A stretch of DNA of 33,875 nucleotides from Burkholderiales bacterium (GTDB lineage: Bacteria; Pseudomonadota; Gammaproteobacteria; Burkholderiales; Burkholderiaceae_C): contig JACRBA010000005.1 of the NCBI GenBank assembly GCA_016213265.1, positions 1-33,875 of the forward strand, in the 5' to 3' direction. A program made the position numbers and the translations under genes. The notes under the pieces were generated by a model. The model did not search any database and was not told where the DNA came from. It was given only the letters and a program-made list of their open reading frames with translations. Positions 32,669-33,875 of this stretch are shown one piece after another (positions within the stretch are counted from its first letter, which is position 1; every line of letters begins with the position of its first letter).

Positions 32669-32896
32669 GTCATCTCCTTCGTTGGAGGGGGTTGCCGGCG
32701 TCGATTGGACGCTCGCCCGAGGGGGGAGTTTCTGACGCACCTCAACCGTCCCGCGCTGCCATGCACGCTGCCACGGGTGACACGCCTGGCACGTCCGCCG
32801 TGACGCCCACGCGCCGCGTGGCGCGGTCTGCCCCTGGCGTGGCACGTGCCTCGCCGCAGGCGCGCAGCTGGCATGCAACTTGATACCTGTCAGGGT
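32669..32896. promoter_or_regulatory. Divergent spacer between DUF3149 and Rieske genes
   Basis: This 228-bp spacer holds no gene I can support. It contains a 10-bp palindrome GGCACGTGCC (32841-32850), an inverted repeat GCGCC-GCGT-GGCGC (32811-32824), and GATACC at 32882-32887, 9 nt before the Rieske ATG. A TTGAT half-site at 32880 recalls an FNR box, but the second half is poor. Confidence 0.4.
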
Positions 32897-33514
32897 ATGG
32901 AACACACCACCACCCTGCCGCTGCCCCCCACTGGCTCCGCCCCGGACGACCCCGACCGACGCTTCTGGCTGGCGGCCACCGGCGCTGCCGGCGCCGTGGC
33001 GGCCACGGCCACTGCGATTCCGCTCGTGTCGTCCTTCGCACCGAGCGAACGTGCCCGCGCCATGGGCGCGGCTGTCGAGGTGGACATCTCGGACCTGCCG
33101 CCCGGCGGCATGAAGACGGTGGAGTGGCGCGGCAAGCCGGTCTGGATCCTGCGCCGCACCCCCGAGATGCTCGCCGCACTCAAGGGCCACGAAGGCCAGC
33201 TCGCGGATCCCGAGTCCGCCAAGGACCAGCAGCCCGAGGCGGCGCGCAACGCGACGCGCTCGCTGCGCCCGGAGGTGTTCGTGGCCATCGGCATCTGCAC
33301 CCACCTGGGCTGCTCGCCCACGGCGCTGCCGGCGGGCACGGCCAACCCCAGTGTGGGCAGCGACTGGCCGGGCGGGTTCTTCTGCCCGTGTCACGGCTCC
33401 ACCTTCGACCTGGCCGGCCGCGTGTTCAAGAACAAGCCCGCGCCCACGAACCTCGAGATCCCGCCCCACGCCTATCTGGCCGACCAGCGCCTGCGCATCG
33501 GCGACGCGTCATGA
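32897..33514 (+). CDS. Rieske iron-sulfur protein (PetA-like)
   Basis: This 205-residue protein resembles the iron-sulfur subunit of the cytochrome bc1 complex. It has an N-terminal twin-arginine-like anchor (DRRFWLAATGAAGAVAATAT, 20-39) and a hinge rich in Ala. The Rieske domain holds the cluster ligands in CTHLGC (134-139) and CPCHGS (163-168), that is Cys134, His136, Cys163 and His166, with Cys139 and Cys165 as the disulfide pair. The EVDISDLPPGGMKTVEWRGK and STFDLAGRVFKN segments match betaproteobacterial PetA closely. Start ATG 32897 lacks a clear Shine-Dalgarno. Unusually, the next gene is ccoG rather than petB, with a 4-bp overlap, so this may be a second, orphan copy. Confidence 0.9.
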   Translation: MEHTTTLPLPPTGSAPDDPDRRFWLAATGAAGAVAATATAIPLVSSFAPSERARAMGAAVEVDISDLPPGGMKTVEWRGKPVWILRRTPEMLAALKGHEGQLADPESAKDQQPEAARNATRSLRPEVFVAIGICTHLGCSPTALPAGTANPSVGSDWPGGFFCPCHGSTFDLAGRVFKNKPAPTNLEIPPHAYLADQRLRIGDAS

Positions 33515-33875
33515 ACAGCAGCACCACCTCCACCGCCGCCACCGCCACCGTGGACGGCCCCGCGCCAGCCACCGACCAGCCACACACCGAGTGGCTCTAC
33601 CAGGCGCAGAAGAAGATCTACGCGCGCTCGGTCACGGGCCGCTTCGTCAACTGGCGCTGGGCCCTGGTGTGGCTCACCCAGATCGTGTTCTACGGCCTGC
33701 CCTGGCTGCAGTGGAACGACCGGCAGATGTTGCTGTTCGACCTGGGCACCCGGCGCTTCTACATCTTCGGCCTGGTCTTCTACCCGCAGGACTTCATCTA
33801 CCTCACGGCGCTGCTGCTGGTCTCGGCCTACGCCCTGTTCCTGTTCACCGCCGTGGCGGGCCGGCTGTGGTGCGG
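33511..33875 (+). CDS. ccoG: Cytochrome oxidase accessory protein CcoG, N-terminal part
   Basis: The frame opens at ATG 33511, overlapping the Rieske stop, and runs off the window after about 121 residues. The sequence QKKIYARSVTGRFVNWRW, then LVWLTQIVFYGLPWLQW, RRFYIFGLVFYPQDFIYL and LFLFTAVAGRLWCG is the membrane-inserted N-terminus of CcoG/RdxA/FixG. It ends at the first cysteine of the ferredoxin-like region (LWCG, normally continued as FACPQT). CcoG is involved in copper handling during assembly of cbb3-type cytochrome oxidase. The remainder, with its two 4Fe-4S motifs, lies outside. Confidence 0.93.
   Translation, partial: MNSSTTSTAATATVDGPAPATDQPHTEWLYQAQKKIYARSVTGRFVNWRWALVWLTQIVFYGLPWLQWNDRQMLLFDLGTRRFYIFGLVFYPQDFIYLTALLLVSAYALFLFTAVAGRLWC

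Noticed and set aside
32879..32893. FNR-like box TTGAT-N4-GTCAG before the Rieske gene
   Set aside because: The right half matches poorly and the site ends only 4 nt before the start codon, too close for an activator site.

Overview
The window is about 70% GC and reads as chromosomal DNA of a betaproteobacterium, probably of the order Burkholderiales. Three things point there: a smc-zipA-ligA neighbourhood, the 'SIRTETDT' form of LigA that I associate with this order, and a dapC-dapD-pilU-dapE run. Coding density is very high, genes are packed head to tail on both strands, and I saw no tRNA, rRNA, CRISPR array, insertion sequence or phage gene.

Layout, left to right. 1-194: N-terminus of a lipoprotein on the minus strand, cut by the window edge. 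215-12037, all minus strand: smc, zipA, a paeA/ytfL-type CBS membrane protein, a secreted amidohydrolase, ligA, def, a FecR/DUF6600 protein, then a strong intrinsic terminator and an 8-bp tandem repeat. 12144-13604, plus strand: queF, a GNAT acetyltransferase and a SET-domain protein. 13601-16965, minus strand: a Tat-type substrate-binding lipoprotein coupled to a hybrid histidine kinase. 17060-24505, plus strand: dapC, dapD, pilU, dapE, prmB and a YheS-like ABC-F protein. 24527-25251, minus strand: slyX and a MarR regulator. 25392-25685: a small Trp/Gly-rich lipoprotein. 25708-26892, minus strand: a BktB-like thiolase. 26893-27893: a long leader, a small conserved protein and an infA that starts with TTG. 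27957-31627, minus strand: an uncharacterised protein, an MFS transporter, a 55-residue basic protein and a COG2509 flavoprotein. 31756-32477, plus strand: a DUF2243 membrane protein and a small exported protein. 32519-32668, minus strand: a DUF3149 mini-membrane protein. 32897-33875, plus strand: a Rieske protein and the start of ccoG.

Functional themes are chromosome maintenance and division (smc, zipA, ligA), protein maturation and translation (def, prmB, infA, ABC-F), lysine and diaminopimelate synthesis (dapC, dapD, dapE), queuosine synthesis (queF), twitching motility (pilU), envelope lipoproteins, and respiratory-chain parts at the right edge. Seven gene pairs share four-base ATGA or GTGA overlaps, so translational coupling is the rule here.

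The observations I find most worth checking are these: a sharp low-GC segment covering only the first third of ligA; a coupled lipoprotein/hybrid-kinase pair with no transporter beside it; a bacterial SET protein in a queF operon; a 55-residue basic protein easily missed by annotation; a 19-bp perfect palindrome between divergent genes; and a roughly 310-nt leader ending in a hairpin just before the infA-linked operon.
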